From a virus: 46,016 bases of DNA. The translations under genes were made by a program, and so were the position numbers. The stretch spans positions 1 through 46,016 of the IMG/VR virus record IMGVR_UViG_3300025928_000015; one strand, given 5' to 3'. This document shows, one piece after another, positions 31,743 through 39,587 of the stretch. Numbering within the stretch: position 1 is the first letter of the stretch; each line of letters starts with the position of its first letter. A model generated the notes under the pieces. That model searched no databases, was not told the origin of the DNA, and saw nothing but the letters and a program-made list of their open reading frames with translations.

Positions 31743-32381
31743 CTACTTTGGAAGTTTGGCGACTTCGGTTTCTGTGAGCTGCCGCATCGTCGCCTCGTAG
31801 GTGTCGACAGCTGCTCGGTCGCTTGCGGCGAACGCTGGCCGCACCCACGGGCGCGCAGCGATGCCGCCGCGGTTGGGCGAGGCGAAATAGCGGGCCTTGC
31901 TGCGCTCCTGCCGCGTCGACAACGACTTGTTGGACGCGCGGCGCAGGAAGCGCGGCATTTTTTTCGCGCGACGCTGGCGCGTGCCGAATTCGAGGAAGCG
32001 CCACCAGAAGGCGACCTGCGCCAGCGAGGCGCGGCGCGCGTCGAGCTTCGGCATGTGCGTCGAGCGGAACAGCGACGCCATCGGGTTGAGCGCGCCGCCG
32101 TACTGCGGCAGCTCGGCGACCACGGCGTTGAGGACGGTGCCCTTGATGCCTTGCGCGACGCGCACGCCGACGCCGCTCTTGATCCAGCCGGTCTGCTGCT
32201 TGAACGTCGTGTAGGTCGCGCGCTTGATCGCGTCGCCGACCGTCCAGGCCGCAGCGCGCGAGCTGCCGCGCGCGATCATCGTGCGCAGCGGGCCGCTGGC
32301 GAGGTTCATCATGTTTTCGGCGGCTTGGCTGAGCCCTTTGACCGTGAAGCTGTAGGAGGCGTAGTCGATTGCCGGCGGCAA
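31743..32381 (-). CDS. HK97 gp10/Z-like minor tail protein
   Basis: 212 residues. Basic, with FKQQTGWIKSGVGV, WWRFLEFGTRQRRAKKMPRFL and ARPWVRPAFAAS near the end, the last two being the usual signature of gp10/Z-type tail completion proteins, which join the tail tube to its terminator. Its place between the U-like gene and the tube protein fits. Confidence 0.82.
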   Translation of the reverse strand: MPPAIDYASYSFTVKGLSQAAENMMNLASGPLRTMIARGSSRAAAWTVGDAIKRATYTTFKQQTGWIKSGVGVRVAQGIKGTVLNAVVAELPQYGGALNPMASLFRSTHMPKLDARRASLAQVAFWWRFLEFGTRQRRAKKMPRFLRRASNKSLSTRQERSKARYFASPNRGGIAARPWVRPAFAASDRAAVDTYEATMRQLTETEVAKLPK

Positions 32382-32819
32382 TCAGAAGCCCTGCCACTGC
32401 TGCAGCGGGCCGGTCGCGTCGCGCCGCGTCTGGAACGTGTAGTTGGCGGTGAGCCCGAGCCGCCACCATTCGCCGTCGACCTCGGGATCGATGTCGTGCG
32501 GGCCGTCGACGCTCTCGATGTGCAGCCCATTGAGCGCGACGCCGTGAAAGACGCTGCGCAGCTCGTCGACAGCGGCGTCGAGCGCGGCAGGCCCGGTGCG
32601 CTGGCGCGTGAACAGGCCAATGGAGATGGTGCCGCTTTCCTCGACCCACGGGTTGCTGCCCATCGTCTGATCGGCGCGCGTCGTCGGCTGGATGATCGCG
32701 CTGCCCCATTCGTCGGGCAGGCTGTCGGTGTCGACGGGTGTGTTGACGCACTCGACGAAGGGCACGCTCACCACCTCGTCGGTCCATATCTGCATGAAGA
32801 CTTCGAGCGGCGTCGTCAC
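32382..32819 (-). CDS. U-like tail terminator protein
   Basis: 145 residues from GTG 32819, which overlaps the upstream stop (GTGA). Pattern VFMQIWTDEVVSVPFVECVNTP, TISIGLFTRQRTG, LNGLHIESVDGPHDI, DGEWWRLGLTANYTF fits phage tail terminators, which stop tube growth and bind the head completion complex. Assigned by pattern and by place. Confidence 0.72.
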   Translation of the reverse strand: MTTPLEVFMQIWTDEVVSVPFVECVNTPVDTDSLPDEWGSAIIQPTTRADQTMGSNPWVEESGTISIGLFTRQRTGPAALDAAVDELRSVFHGVALNGLHIESVDGPHDIDPEVDGEWWRLGLTANYTFQTRRDATGPLQQWQGF

Positions 32820-33160
32820 TGCGAGCCTCCGCGCAACAGCAGCTTGAAGAAGGTCGGCGTGGCGTCGTTGGGCGCGCCGCGCCATTCCTCGACGGTGAAG
32901 GTGCGCGTGCCGACCTTGATGCGATCGAGCCGCTGCGGCGTGGTGCGTGGCGCGAAGGCCGTCGCGAACGCCGCCGCGTTGATCTCGGCGGCCTGGTCCT
33001 GCTGCATGGCGGCGGCGAACAGATCGTCAGAGCGCACGCCGCGCAGATAGCCGGTCATCGTGACCTGTTCGCCCGAGTGCAGCATGTAGACCAGCGGGCC
33101 GCGCGCCCAGAAGCCCAGCGCGGTCTGGAACAGGTTGGCCGTGCCGTCGACGAGGTTCAT
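32816..33160 (-). CDS. head-tail joining protein
   Basis: 114 residues with GEQVTMTGYLRGVRSDDLFAAAMQQDQAAEI, then VGTRTFTVEEWRGAP and a strand-rich end. This is the pattern of FII/gp10-type head completion proteins that connect the portal side to the tail. Located between the connector and the U-like gene and overlapping both. Confidence 0.7.
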   Translation of the reverse strand: MNLVDGTANLFQTALGFWARGPLVYMLHSGEQVTMTGYLRGVRSDDLFAAAMQQDQAAEINAAAFATAFAPRTTPQRLDRIKVGTRTFTVEEWRGAPNDATPTFFKLLLRGGSQ

Positions 33161-33951
33161 GGCGGCGGGGCCGGGACCTTCGTCGTCGCCGCGTAGCTCG
33201 ACGGGCCGCCGATCAGCGTGCGGTAGTCGGTGTAGGTGTCGAGCACGCTGCCGTAGATGCCGACCAGCGGGTCGGGCACCTTGCCGGCGCGGCTCGACTG
33301 ATCGGCCAGCCAGTTGGGCGACGGGTCGAGGTCGACCTGCCCGACATCGGTGATGCTGATGCGCGAGGCGTTGAAGCCGCCAGCGGTCAACCCGCTCTGG
33401 CTGGTCTGCCGCTGCTGCCAGTGCACCGTGACGACGCCGAGCAGGGCGTCGTAGAGATCGGCGGGAATGACATCGAAGCCGGCCTGATACTCGATGCGCG
33501 TCTGCATGCTGATCAGCGTGCCGCCGAGATCGCTGGCGAAGCCGGGGCCGCTCAGCGACACCAGCTTGCCCGTCTCGGCGACGAACAGCACCGAGGCGGG
33601 GTCGCCGTCCGCGCCGTTGGCCGTGATCTTGGTGATCGACGCCACGGGGTAGTTGCGCAGGAACGCCGACGAGTACGGGAACGGGTAGGGCGTGTAGGGG
33701 TGCCGATGATGATGCGGGATCGCGCCCCAATCGTCGGCGTAGCCGGCGACGAGCTGGAGCTCGCGCCCGGTGATCTCCTGAAAACGGCTCCACGCCGCGT
33801 CCATGCGGCGCTGCAGGAACGCGTCGCTGCTGGTGTCGCCCGACGGCACGCCGAGATCGTCCTTGATCGTCGCCAGATCGATCGGGCAGACGCCCGTGGC
33901 GAGCGTCTTGGCGGCCTTGTCGCGGGCCTGGGCGGTGCTGTTGTCTGTCAC
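33157..33951 (-). CDS. head-tail connector, gp6-like
   Basis: 264 residues from GTG 33951 (GTGA overlap). N-terminal helices (DLATIKDDLGVPSGDTSSDAFLQRRMDAAWSRFQEITGREL), a His/Pro/Tyr-rich loop, a strand region and PADLYDALLGVVTVHWQQRQ are the pattern of the HK97 gp6/phage connector family, which forms a ring under the portal. C-terminal tail Pro-rich. Confidence 0.8.
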   Translation of the reverse strand: MTDNSTAQARDKAAKTLATGVCPIDLATIKDDLGVPSGDTSSDAFLQRRMDAAWSRFQEITGRELQLVAGYADDWGAIPHHHRHPYTPYPFPYSSAFLRNYPVASITKITANGADGDPASVLFVAETGKLVSLSGPGFASDLGGTLISMQTRIEYQAGFDVIPADLYDALLGVVTVHWQQRQTSQSGLTAGGFNASRISITDVGQVDLDPSPNWLADQSSRAGKVPDPLVGIYGSVLDTYTDYRTLIGGPSSYAATTKVPAPPP

Positions 33952-34223
33952 GATGGCGGCTCCCGCTGGCTCGACAGGCACTCGTCGACGACTTCGCGGA
34001 ACACCGGGCGCACGTCGCCCACGCGCTTGCCGTCGCAGTACAGCTCGCCCTTGGGCGTCAGCTGGAAGTTGGGGCTGCGCAGTTCCAGCAGCTTCTCGTA
34101 GAGCGCGCTGCGCAGGCGCTCGACGTGCTCGTCGACGTGGCGATGCAGATCGTCGCGGATCGTCGCGATGTGCTCGACGATGCGCTCGTCGATCAGCTCG
34201 GCCAACATTTCCTCTTTGGTCAT
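33948..34223 (-). CDS. small helical protein in portal-connector gap
   Basis: 91 residues; the first 55 are a strongly heptad-like, charged helix (EEMLAELIDERIVEHIATIRDDLHRHVDEHVERL), then a strand-turn unit (FQLTPKGELYCDGKRVGDVRPVF) that resembles a short beta-hairpin module. Likely a homo-oligomeric head or connector accessory protein. Start and stop overlap both neighbours. Confidence 0.6.
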   Translation of the reverse strand: MTKEEMLAELIDERIVEHIATIRDDLHRHVDEHVERLRSALYEKLLELRSPNFQLTPKGELYCDGKRVGDVRPVFREVVDECLSSQREPPS

Positions 34224-35623
34224 GCCGCCCTCCGCAGGCGTCGAGCGGCCAGCGCGTCGCGCAGCAGCTCGACATCGATGTGCTCGGTGCTCGGCTCACC
34301 CGGTGGCGGCGCGGGCGCGTCGGGCGCGCCGGGGGCCGGCACGCCGGGGGCAGGCGACACCTTGCCGCTCTGGCTGAGCGGGATGTACTGCGACTGGATG
34401 TGTGGCTCGTCGCCGCCCTCGACCGGGGCGAGGCTCTCGTTGGCGCGCGCCTCGTTGGGCGTCATCCAGCCGGCGGCCAGCGCCTTCTGGTAGGCATCGA
34501 AGCGCACGTCGACCTCGGCGCGCAGCATGTCGGCCAAGTTGAATTCCATCGAGAACGGCGTGCCGTCCATGTCAAAGGCCCGCGTGAAGCGCGCCTCGAG
34601 CGCCTCGACGTGGAAGCCGAGACAGTTGCTGAGATAGGCGCGCGCGAGCTGCTCGCTGTTGCGGTAGGTCGTCTTGCTCACGTCTCCGAGCAGAAACGGC
34701 GGCACGCGAAACACGCGCCCGACATCCTCGACGCTCCAGCGCAGCTGCTCGATCAGCTGCGCGTCGGTCGCGGTCATCGTCAGCGCTTCCCACTTCAAGC
34801 CTTCGGGCAGGACGGCGGTGCGCCCGTAGCGGTTGTTGGAATAGTTGTTGTCCCAATCCTCCTGCAGCCGCTCGCTCGTCGCCTTGGAAATCTTGCCGGG
34901 CGCGGTGAGCACGCCGGCAGGGCGCGCGGCATTCGAGAAGAACGACTGGCTGTTGAGCAGAATGCGCAGCCCGACCTCGCTCGACGCGGCGGCGGCGTAG
35001 ATCGGCGTCACACCGACCAGCGGGTAGCTCGGCATCAGCGGCAGGCGGTGATGGATGATGTTGCGCTCGGGCACCATCGCGCCGGCTTCCAGGCCCGCCA
35101 GCTGATTGTAGCCGCAGCGATAGAACAGCGCGCCGCTTTCCGGCTCGATGTACGGCTGCACCTGTCGCGGATCGAGCGGGTGCATCGCGTTGATCTCGCC
35201 GCGCATGTTGCGCGTGCAGTAGGCGTAGGCGTTGCCCTGCAGCAGATACGAATTGACGTAGAGCTGCAGGAAGTCGACGCCGGTCTGGTACTCGTTGGGC
35301 GACGCCATCAGCAGCTCGTAGTAGTCGCCCTTTTTGCGCAACGGCACGCCGGTCTCGGCGTCGTCGCGCATCACCATCATGTCGAGCTTGCCGATGTCCT
35401 GCGAGATGATCGACGTGCAGGCGTAGACCGCCGAGAACGCCGTCAGCTCGCTCGGCATCGACGCGCCGCCACGGCTCCACTGCTGCCACCAACCAGGTGG
35501 GCCACGGTCGCCGTTGCCGCCGGGCGGCCAGTAGATGCTGGGCGCGCTGCCGCGATCACGCGCGAGCAGACGGTCGGCGATGCGCCCGAGATACGACCCG
35601 AGCACGACGGGGAGCGGGGGCAT
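34220..35623 (-). CDS. HK97-type portal protein
   Basis: 467 residues. TAFSAVYACTSIISQDIGKLDMMVM, PNEYQTGVDFLQLYVNSYLLQGNAYAY, a helical stem with FFSNAARPAGVLTAPGKIS, and FRVPPFLLGD followed by EQLARAYLSNCL are hallmark segments of HK97-family portals. The C-terminal 60 residues are Pro-rich and variable. It forms the ring for DNA entry and exit. The gene lies about 1.8 kb downstream of the capsid gene (in transcription order), not between terminase and protease as usual. Confidence 0.93.
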   Translation of the reverse strand: MPPLPVVLGSYLGRIADRLLARDRGSAPSIYWPPGGNGDRGPPGWWQQWSRGGASMPSELTAFSAVYACTSIISQDIGKLDMMVMRDDAETGVPLRKKGDYYELLMASPNEYQTGVDFLQLYVNSYLLQGNAYAYCTRNMRGEINAMHPLDPRQVQPYIEPESGALFYRCGYNQLAGLEAGAMVPERNIIHHRLPLMPSYPLVGVTPIYAAAASSEVGLRILLNSQSFFSNAARPAGVLTAPGKISKATSERLQEDWDNNYSNNRYGRTAVLPEGLKWEALTMTATDAQLIEQLRWSVEDVGRVFRVPPFLLGDVSKTTYRNSEQLARAYLSNCLGFHVEALEARFTRAFDMDGTPFSMEFNLADMLRAEVDVRFDAYQKALAAGWMTPNEARANESLAPVEGGDEPHIQSQYIPLSQSGKVSPAPGVPAPGAPDAPAPPPGEPSTEHIDVELLRDALAARRLRRAA

Positions 35624-35723
35624 GCGCGATCTCCAAGCCGGTTAGCGTTTTAGCCGCGACAATCTGCGGCTCGCCGCTGCCGACAATTCGGGCCGCCCCG
35701 TTACGATGGCTGATCAGACAGCG

Positions 35724-35740
35724 CACAACGTGCTGTTGAT
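35724..35740. promoter_or_regulatory. operator-like palindrome before moron genes
   Basis: CACAACG-tgc-TGTTGAT, 11 of 14 arm positions, with the same tgc spacer as the perfect site at 5652. It is followed within 20 bases by the start of the plus-strand gene at 35760. The leader GAACGGAGACGACA (35745-35758) also occurs at 13662-13675. A TACGAT at 35702-35707 could be the -10. Confidence 0.5.
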
Positions 35741-35759
35741 CAACGAACGGAGACGACAA

Positions 35760-36194
35760 GTGACTTTCGAGAGCAACACGACGACGACGAAGAAGCCCGC
35801 CGCCAAGCCCAAGGCCGCCAAGGCCAAGAGCAAGGCGACGAAGCCGGCGGCGAAGCAGGCAGCGACGACCGCAGGCAAGCCCGCCGCAACACCGAAGGCA
35901 CCGAAGCCGCTCGCGCCCGAGATCGTCGAGCTGGTCGCGCTGTTGAAAACGAAGAAGGGCGCGACCAACGAGGAAGCGGCGACGAGGATCAAGGGCTTCA
36001 AGACGGCGCGCGACGTGCGTGCGGCGAACCGCGACAAGGTTCGCAAGCTGATCGTCGCGCCGCTGCAGCTGACGAAGGAGCACGACGCCGAGCGCGAGGG
36101 CGTCGTGTTTCGGATCGAGACGGCAGCCGACCAGAAGAAGCGGCAGGCCGAGCGTGCCGCCGCCGATAAGGCCGCCGCGAAGGTGCAGAAGTGA
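35760..36194 (+). CDS. histone H1-like basic protein with DUF3489-like end
   Basis: 144 residues from GTG 35760. The first 55 are Lys/Ala/Pro repeats (KKPAAKPKAAKAKSKATKP), like histone H1 tails; the C-terminal part (about 60-125) is a small winged-helix-like domain: EIVELVALLKTKKGATNEEAATRIKGF, then DKVRKLIVAPLQL and GVVFRIE, similar to DUF3489. It probably binds DNA non-specifically through the tail and specifically or structurally through the domain. It is transcribed against the surrounding late genes. Confidence 0.65.
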   Translation: MTFESNTTTTKKPAAKPKAAKAKSKATKPAAKQAATTAGKPAATPKAPKPLAPEIVELVALLKTKKGATNEEAATRIKGFKTARDVRAANRDKVRKLIVAPLQLTKEHDAEREGVVFRIETAADQKKRQAERAAADKAAAKVQK

Positions 36195-36415
36195 GGGCCG
36201 CCATCGCGCTCGCGCTCGTGCTCGCGAGCAGCTCGGCTTTGGCGCAGGTCAACCCGACCAAGCCGAGCGACTTGCCGCTGCGCGCGGGCGCAGATCGTCA
36301 AGCCTGCTGGACGCTCTACACGCAATACACGGGCGCTCTGTTCAACAACCCTGCGAAGGCAGACAGCGCGCGCGAGGCGTACAACAAGTGGTGCGCGCCC
36401 GAGACGAAGAAGTAA
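36191..36415 (+). CDS. secreted small protein, possible lysogenic conversion factor
   Basis: 74 residues from GTG 36191 (overlap with the previous stop). Residues 1-19 are a typical signal peptide: basic start, AIALALVLASSSALA, cleavage likely after ALA. The mature part is about 55 residues with two cysteines (in QACWTLYTQY and KWCAPE) that could form one disulphide. A periplasmic protein in a moron-like position may act in exclusion or host fitness (inference). Confidence 0.6.
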   Translation: MRAAIALALVLASSSALAQVNPTKPSDLPLRAGADRQACWTLYTQYTGALFNNPAKADSAREAYNKWCAPETKK

Positions 36416-36431
36416 CCAACACAGCGTTGAG
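36415..36431. promoter_or_regulatory. operator-like palindrome next to moron terminator
   Basis: ACCAACA-cag-CGTTGAG, 11 of 14 arm positions. It begins inside the stop codon of the secreted-protein gene and directly precedes the terminator stem, a position where a bound repressor could only affect elongation or antisense transcription. Confidence 0.4.
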
Positions 36432-36460
36432 AAAGCCCCGCTCCGGCGGGGCTTTTTTTT
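36432..36460 (+). terminator. rho-independent terminator of the moron unit
   Basis: AAAGCCCCGC and GCGGGGCTTT stem, four-base loop TCCG, followed by eight T's. It isolates the plus-strand unit 35760-36415 from the opposing late operon; on the minus strand the tail is too poor in T to stop late transcription. Confidence 0.9.
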
Positions 36461-36463
36461 GGG

Positions 36464-36661
36464 CTACGGCTTCGCCCGCATGTCGCGACGGTTGTACGTG
36501 CCGGCGGGCGGCTCGACGATCTGCGCGACCTTGGCCTCGACCATCTTGTCGGCGTCGGCGCGCGTCACGGTGTACTGCAGGTTGGGGAAGTAGGCGCGGT
36601 CGCGATAGGGAAACCGCATCAGCGGCTGAATGACCACGCTCTCGTCCTTGGGCTTGCTCAT
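36464..36661 (-). CDS. small hypothetical protein near capsid genes
   Basis: 65 residues starting MSKPKDESVVIQPLMRFPYRD, then VTRADADKMVEAKVAQIVE. Reads like a small globular protein. Overlaps the upstream gene's stop. Perhaps a head accessory protein given its place after the capsid gene. Confidence 0.55.
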   Translation of the reverse strand: MSKPKDESVVIQPLMRFPYRDRAYFPNLQYTVTRADADKMVEAKVAQIVEPPAGTYNRRDMRAKP

Positions 36662-37011
36662 GCCGGCTCTCCGGTCGGCGGGCGCTCGTGATGCGCAGCG
36701 CGTCGACGATGATTGGCAGGGGCGCGCTGCTCGTCGGCCTCGACCAGCGCCGGGATGCTGCCGCTGGCGGGCCACGCAGGCGGCGGGAACGGCGCGACGT
36801 TGTAGTCGACGACCTGTCGCCACTTCGCGGCGTCGGCGGGCAGCACCAGCGCCACCTGGGCGGCGTTGAGCGTGACGCGATTGCCGGGAAAATACATGCG
36901 GGCGAGCTGGCCGGTCAGCTGCGGGTTCGGATCGGTGAACCCGGTGAAGGTGTAGTGGAAGCACTTGCCGTCGGCGCTGCGCAGCGCTTCGAGCACGACC
37001 TGATCGGGCAT
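36658..37011 (-). CDS. hypothetical protein near capsid genes
   Basis: 117 residues. A strand-rich domain (KCFHYTFTGFTDPNPQL, MYFPGNRVTLNAAQVALVL) with a disordered Arg/His/Pro tail. GAAGGAGGT before ATG 37011 is the strongest signal; the longer TTG start would put that site inside the gene. Possible minor head protein; no family recognised. Confidence 0.55.
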   Translation of the reverse strand: MPDQVVLEALRSADGKCFHYTFTGFTDPNPQLTGQLARMYFPGNRVTLNAAQVALVLPADAAKWRQVVDYNVAPFPPPAWPASGSIPALVEADEQRAPANHRRRAAHHERPPTGEPA

Positions 37012-37088
37012 GGCGACCTCCTTCAATGAACGGGAAAAATCGCGTCGCGCTTTCGGGGGCAGTGTGATCGCGCGACGCGTCGCAGGTG

Positions 37089-37349
37089 CTAGGCGTTGGC
37101 GTGGTGTGCCTTCGCCGCGTGTTCCTTGTCGGCGTGCTCCTTGATGCGATCTCGCTCGGCCTGTTCTTTGGTCAAGCGGTCGAAGTCGGCGAGCATCGCC
37201 TTGGTGCCCTCGTCGCTGTCGGCGGCGTAGGGGTGATAGGCCCGCACCACGTCTTCGATGTGGCGGTCGGGCATCTTGGCCCTGATCTGGTCGAGGCGAC
37301 GCTTGCGCGCGGCCTCGGCGTCGTCGTGTGCCTTGTGGTTGTTCGTCAT
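37089..37349 (-). CDS. charged helical hypothetical protein
   Basis: 86 residues, very rich in Lys, Glu, Asp, His and Ala (DDAEAARKRRLDQIRAKMPDRHIED, then KEQAERDRIKEHADKEHAAKAHHA), almost certainly helical. It lies directly after the capsid gene, where a small scaffold or decoration helper is sometimes found. No family recognised. Confidence 0.55.
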   Translation of the reverse strand: MTNNHKAHDDAEAARKRRLDQIRAKMPDRHIEDVVRAYHPYAADSDEGTKAMLADFDRLTKEQAERDRIKEHADKEHAAKAHHANA

Positions 37350-37388
37350 TGATCTACCTCCATCGTTGAAGGCTGATCACGCCCCAAC

Positions 37389-38780
37389 TCAGGGCGCCGC
37401 CGCCGGGAAGCCGGTGATCTGGTAGACGAAGTTGGCCACCGAGCGGCGCATCAGCCAATAGATGTAACGCTCGACCTTGATGGCGAGCATGTTCTGCTGC
37501 CACATCGACACCATGATCGTGGCGGCGACGGGCGGCGTGACGGGTGCGCTGTCCATCTGCAGCGATGCCTCTGCCGAGGCGTCGAACAGCATCTGGCCGT
37601 CGTCGGCGAGCAGCAGATCGTTGGCGTCGAAAAGCGTGATCGACGACAGGCCCGCCGCAATCGGCACGTTGTTGCTGACGATGAACGGAATTCCCATCAG
37701 CTTGCCGGTCAGCATCTCGTCCTTCCAGACGAAGGTGTCGATGCTCGACCGCTGCGTGATCAGGAACTGGTAGGCGTGCGTGTGCATGATCCACACGGGC
37801 GCGATCATTGGGCTGTTCTGGTCGGTGAGGTACAGCATCGCCGCCGACAGATCGGCGGTGACGTGCGCCACGCTGTTGCCCGAGGCGGCGACCTGATGGC
37901 TGCCGTTGGTGATCGAGCCCGGACGCACGGCGGCGAGCGCCGCCACGGCGGGATCGACGAACTGCTGATCCATGAACTGCGCGACGCTCGCGGCGAGATC
38001 GTTGCGCACGAGCATCTCGGCTGACGGGCTGGAGAAGCGCGCCAGCTCGTCGGTGATCGCGCTGATCAGGGCGATTTTGGCCCACGGCAGCGTGATGCGG
38101 TCGAAGCTGATCGCGCCGACCGGCTTGCCTTGGCCTTCACCGACCCACTGCGCGCTGAACCCGGTGGTCTGGCGCGGAATGCTGACGAGGAACGGCACGG
38201 GGCGATAGCCGACGAGCTTGCCGAGGATGGTCTGCGGGCGCAGGAACTCGACGAATTCGCTGACGAGGTTCTGGTAGAACACCAGCGGCCCCGCCCAGGC
38301 CGCGTCCGTCGTCGTGCCGCCCGCGACGGCGGCGCGCTGCAACCACTCGGGGTTGGCTGACGAGCCGATGCCGGCGAAGGCGCGCAGGATGTGGCCGATC
38401 TCGGGCTGCTGGTGATCCCAGCGCTTCGATAGCTCGACGGCCTGCAGCAGATTGCCTCTCGCCGTGGCGAGCGTCGCGACGAGCCGGGTCAATCCCTGCG
38501 CGGGGAACGCCTTGAACGGCTTGACCTCGATCTCGGGCGACGGCTTGAGCGGATCGGCGATGGGCACCGCTCGGGCGGCGAGCTGGCGCTCGGCTTCCTC
38601 GAGGCGGACGACCTGCGCATCGATGTCGCGCACTTCGCCCTGATCCTTGTCGAACGCCTTTTGCTCGTCTTCGGTGAACAGGCGGTTGTCGTTCGACGCT
38701 GCGTCATTGGCCGCCGTCATGCGGTCCAACGCTTCGTTGCGCTTCTTCTGGAGCGCGGCGATGTTCTTACGGAATGACAT
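37389..38780 (-). CDS. major capsid protein, HK97 fold
   Basis: 463 residues. The first about 95 form a charged coiled coil (RKNIAALQKKRNEALDRM, then DIDAQVVRLEEAERQLAAR), the delta domain that scaffolds assembly and is removed by the protease. The rest carries HK97-type segments: EFLRPQTILGKLVGYRPV, GQGKPVGAISFDRITLPWAKIALISAITDEL and a C-terminal PVWIMHTHAYQFLI region. Cross-linking as in HK97 cannot be judged from sequence. Transcribed directly after the protease. Confidence 0.93.
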   Translation of the reverse strand: MSFRKNIAALQKKRNEALDRMTAANDAASNDNRLFTEDEQKAFDKDQGEVRDIDAQVVRLEEAERQLAARAVPIADPLKPSPEIEVKPFKAFPAQGLTRLVATLATARGNLLQAVELSKRWDHQQPEIGHILRAFAGIGSSANPEWLQRAAVAGGTTTDAAWAGPLVFYQNLVSEFVEFLRPQTILGKLVGYRPVPFLVSIPRQTTGFSAQWVGEGQGKPVGAISFDRITLPWAKIALISAITDELARFSSPSAEMLVRNDLAASVAQFMDQQFVDPAVAALAAVRPGSITNGSHQVAASGNSVAHVTADLSAAMLYLTDQNSPMIAPVWIMHTHAYQFLITQRSSIDTFVWKDEMLTGKLMGIPFIVSNNVPIAAGLSSITLFDANDLLLADDGQMLFDASAEASLQMDSAPVTPPVAATIMVSMWQQNMLAIKVERYIYWLMRRSVANFVYQITGFPAAAP

Positions 38781-38791
38781 GGCTGTATCTC

Positions 38792-39442
38792 CTATGCGTT
38801 GCGTCCGGCTTCGGGCCTCGCGCCGAGCCGGGTCAGGGTGATTTCTCGGGAACGTGCCGCCGCTGCGATGCGCGCCGCCTCGGCGGCGTCGTCAACGAAC
38901 AGGGAGCGCACTCGGTCGGCGCTGAGGCCAAACGACTTGGCGAGCTGCAGCGCGTTGGGGTTGGCGGGCACCGGCACGCAGCTCAATTCGAGCAGCTCCT
39001 GCCCGTTGTACTCGAAGCCCGTGATGTGCTTGTCGGCGTCAAAGATCGGCGTCGGCGAGGCGAGCGGCAGGAAGCCGACCGACACGGCGTTGAGAAACCC
39101 GCCGTTGACCATCTCCCACACCGTGTCGGCGAAGTCGCTCATGCCCTCGGGCGTGAATTCGGCGTGGGCGATCAGGCGCGTGCCCTCGACGGCAATCGGA
39201 TCGACCTTGCCGACCGGCAGCTCGCGGCTCTGGTGGCCGAACAGCAGCACGGGGTTTTTGCGGTAGGCGTCGAGCTGCCAGCCCGAGGCGCGGATGATGT
39301 CGCCGTAGCGATCAACGCTTTCGTCCGAGGCCACGAAGCGCACGCGCCGATTTGATGGCGCACTGGTATCGCGCTCGATACTAAGCGAATGCTCGGATAC
39401 ACGGCGTTCGCCGACCTGCGGCGCAAGGCGCTGGACGCTCAT
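38792..39442 (-). CDS. HK97-type prohead protease, S78
   Basis: 216 residues from ATG 39442, preceded by GGGGA. VRFVASDESVDRYGDIIRASGW, LLFGHQSRELPVGK with the catalytic His, and FLNAVSVGFLPLAS with the catalytic Ser are present, followed by ELLELSCVPVPANPNAL, the typical end of the S78 core. It cleaves the delta domains and itself during maturation. In HK97-like genomes it sits between portal and capsid; here the portal is elsewhere. Confidence 0.93.
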   Translation of the reverse strand: MSVQRLAPQVGERRVSEHSLSIERDTSAPSNRRVRFVASDESVDRYGDIIRASGWQLDAYRKNPVLLFGHQSRELPVGKVDPIAVEGTRLIAHAEFTPEGMSDFADTVWEMVNGGFLNAVSVGFLPLASPTPIFDADKHITGFEYNGQELLELSCVPVPANPNALQLAKSFGLSADRVRSLFVDDAAEAARIAAAARSREITLTRLGARPEAGRNA

Positions 39443-39465
39443 GTGACATTCCCCATGCAAATGGT

Positions 39466-39486
39466 TTGGCAAGTATTGGTTGCCAA
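39466..39486. repeat. 21-base inverted repeat upstream of protease gene
   Basis: TTGGCAA-gtattgg-TTGCCAA, perfect 7-base arms, 24 bases upstream of the protease start. The same TTGCCAA occurs beside the perfect operator at 5668-5674. It may be a second regulator's site at a leftward promoter for the head genes. Confidence 0.4.
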
Positions 39487-39493
39487 AAGGTTG

Positions 39494-39510
39494 AACAACG
39501 AAGCGTTGAT
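39494..39510. promoter_or_regulatory. operator-like palindrome between divergent late units
   Basis: AACAACG-aag-CGTTGAT, 13 of 14 arm positions matching the perfect operator. It lies in the divergent gap 39443-39587 between the protease gene (minus) and the plus-strand island, so one bound dimer could control both. Confidence 0.6.
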
Positions 39511-39587
39511 CTGAGGCGGCTTTGCGGGATAGGGTCGACCCTGCGAGGGGGGCGTGTGCGAGATCAACAGGGAGTTGGAACAGGCCC

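Noticed and set aside
38727-38741. CCAACG-ctt-CGTTG near the start of the capsid gene
   Set aside because: Core match only; the bases encode conserved NEALDRM residues of the delta domain, so coding constraint can explain it. The same applies to a copy at 28834 in the tape measure gene.
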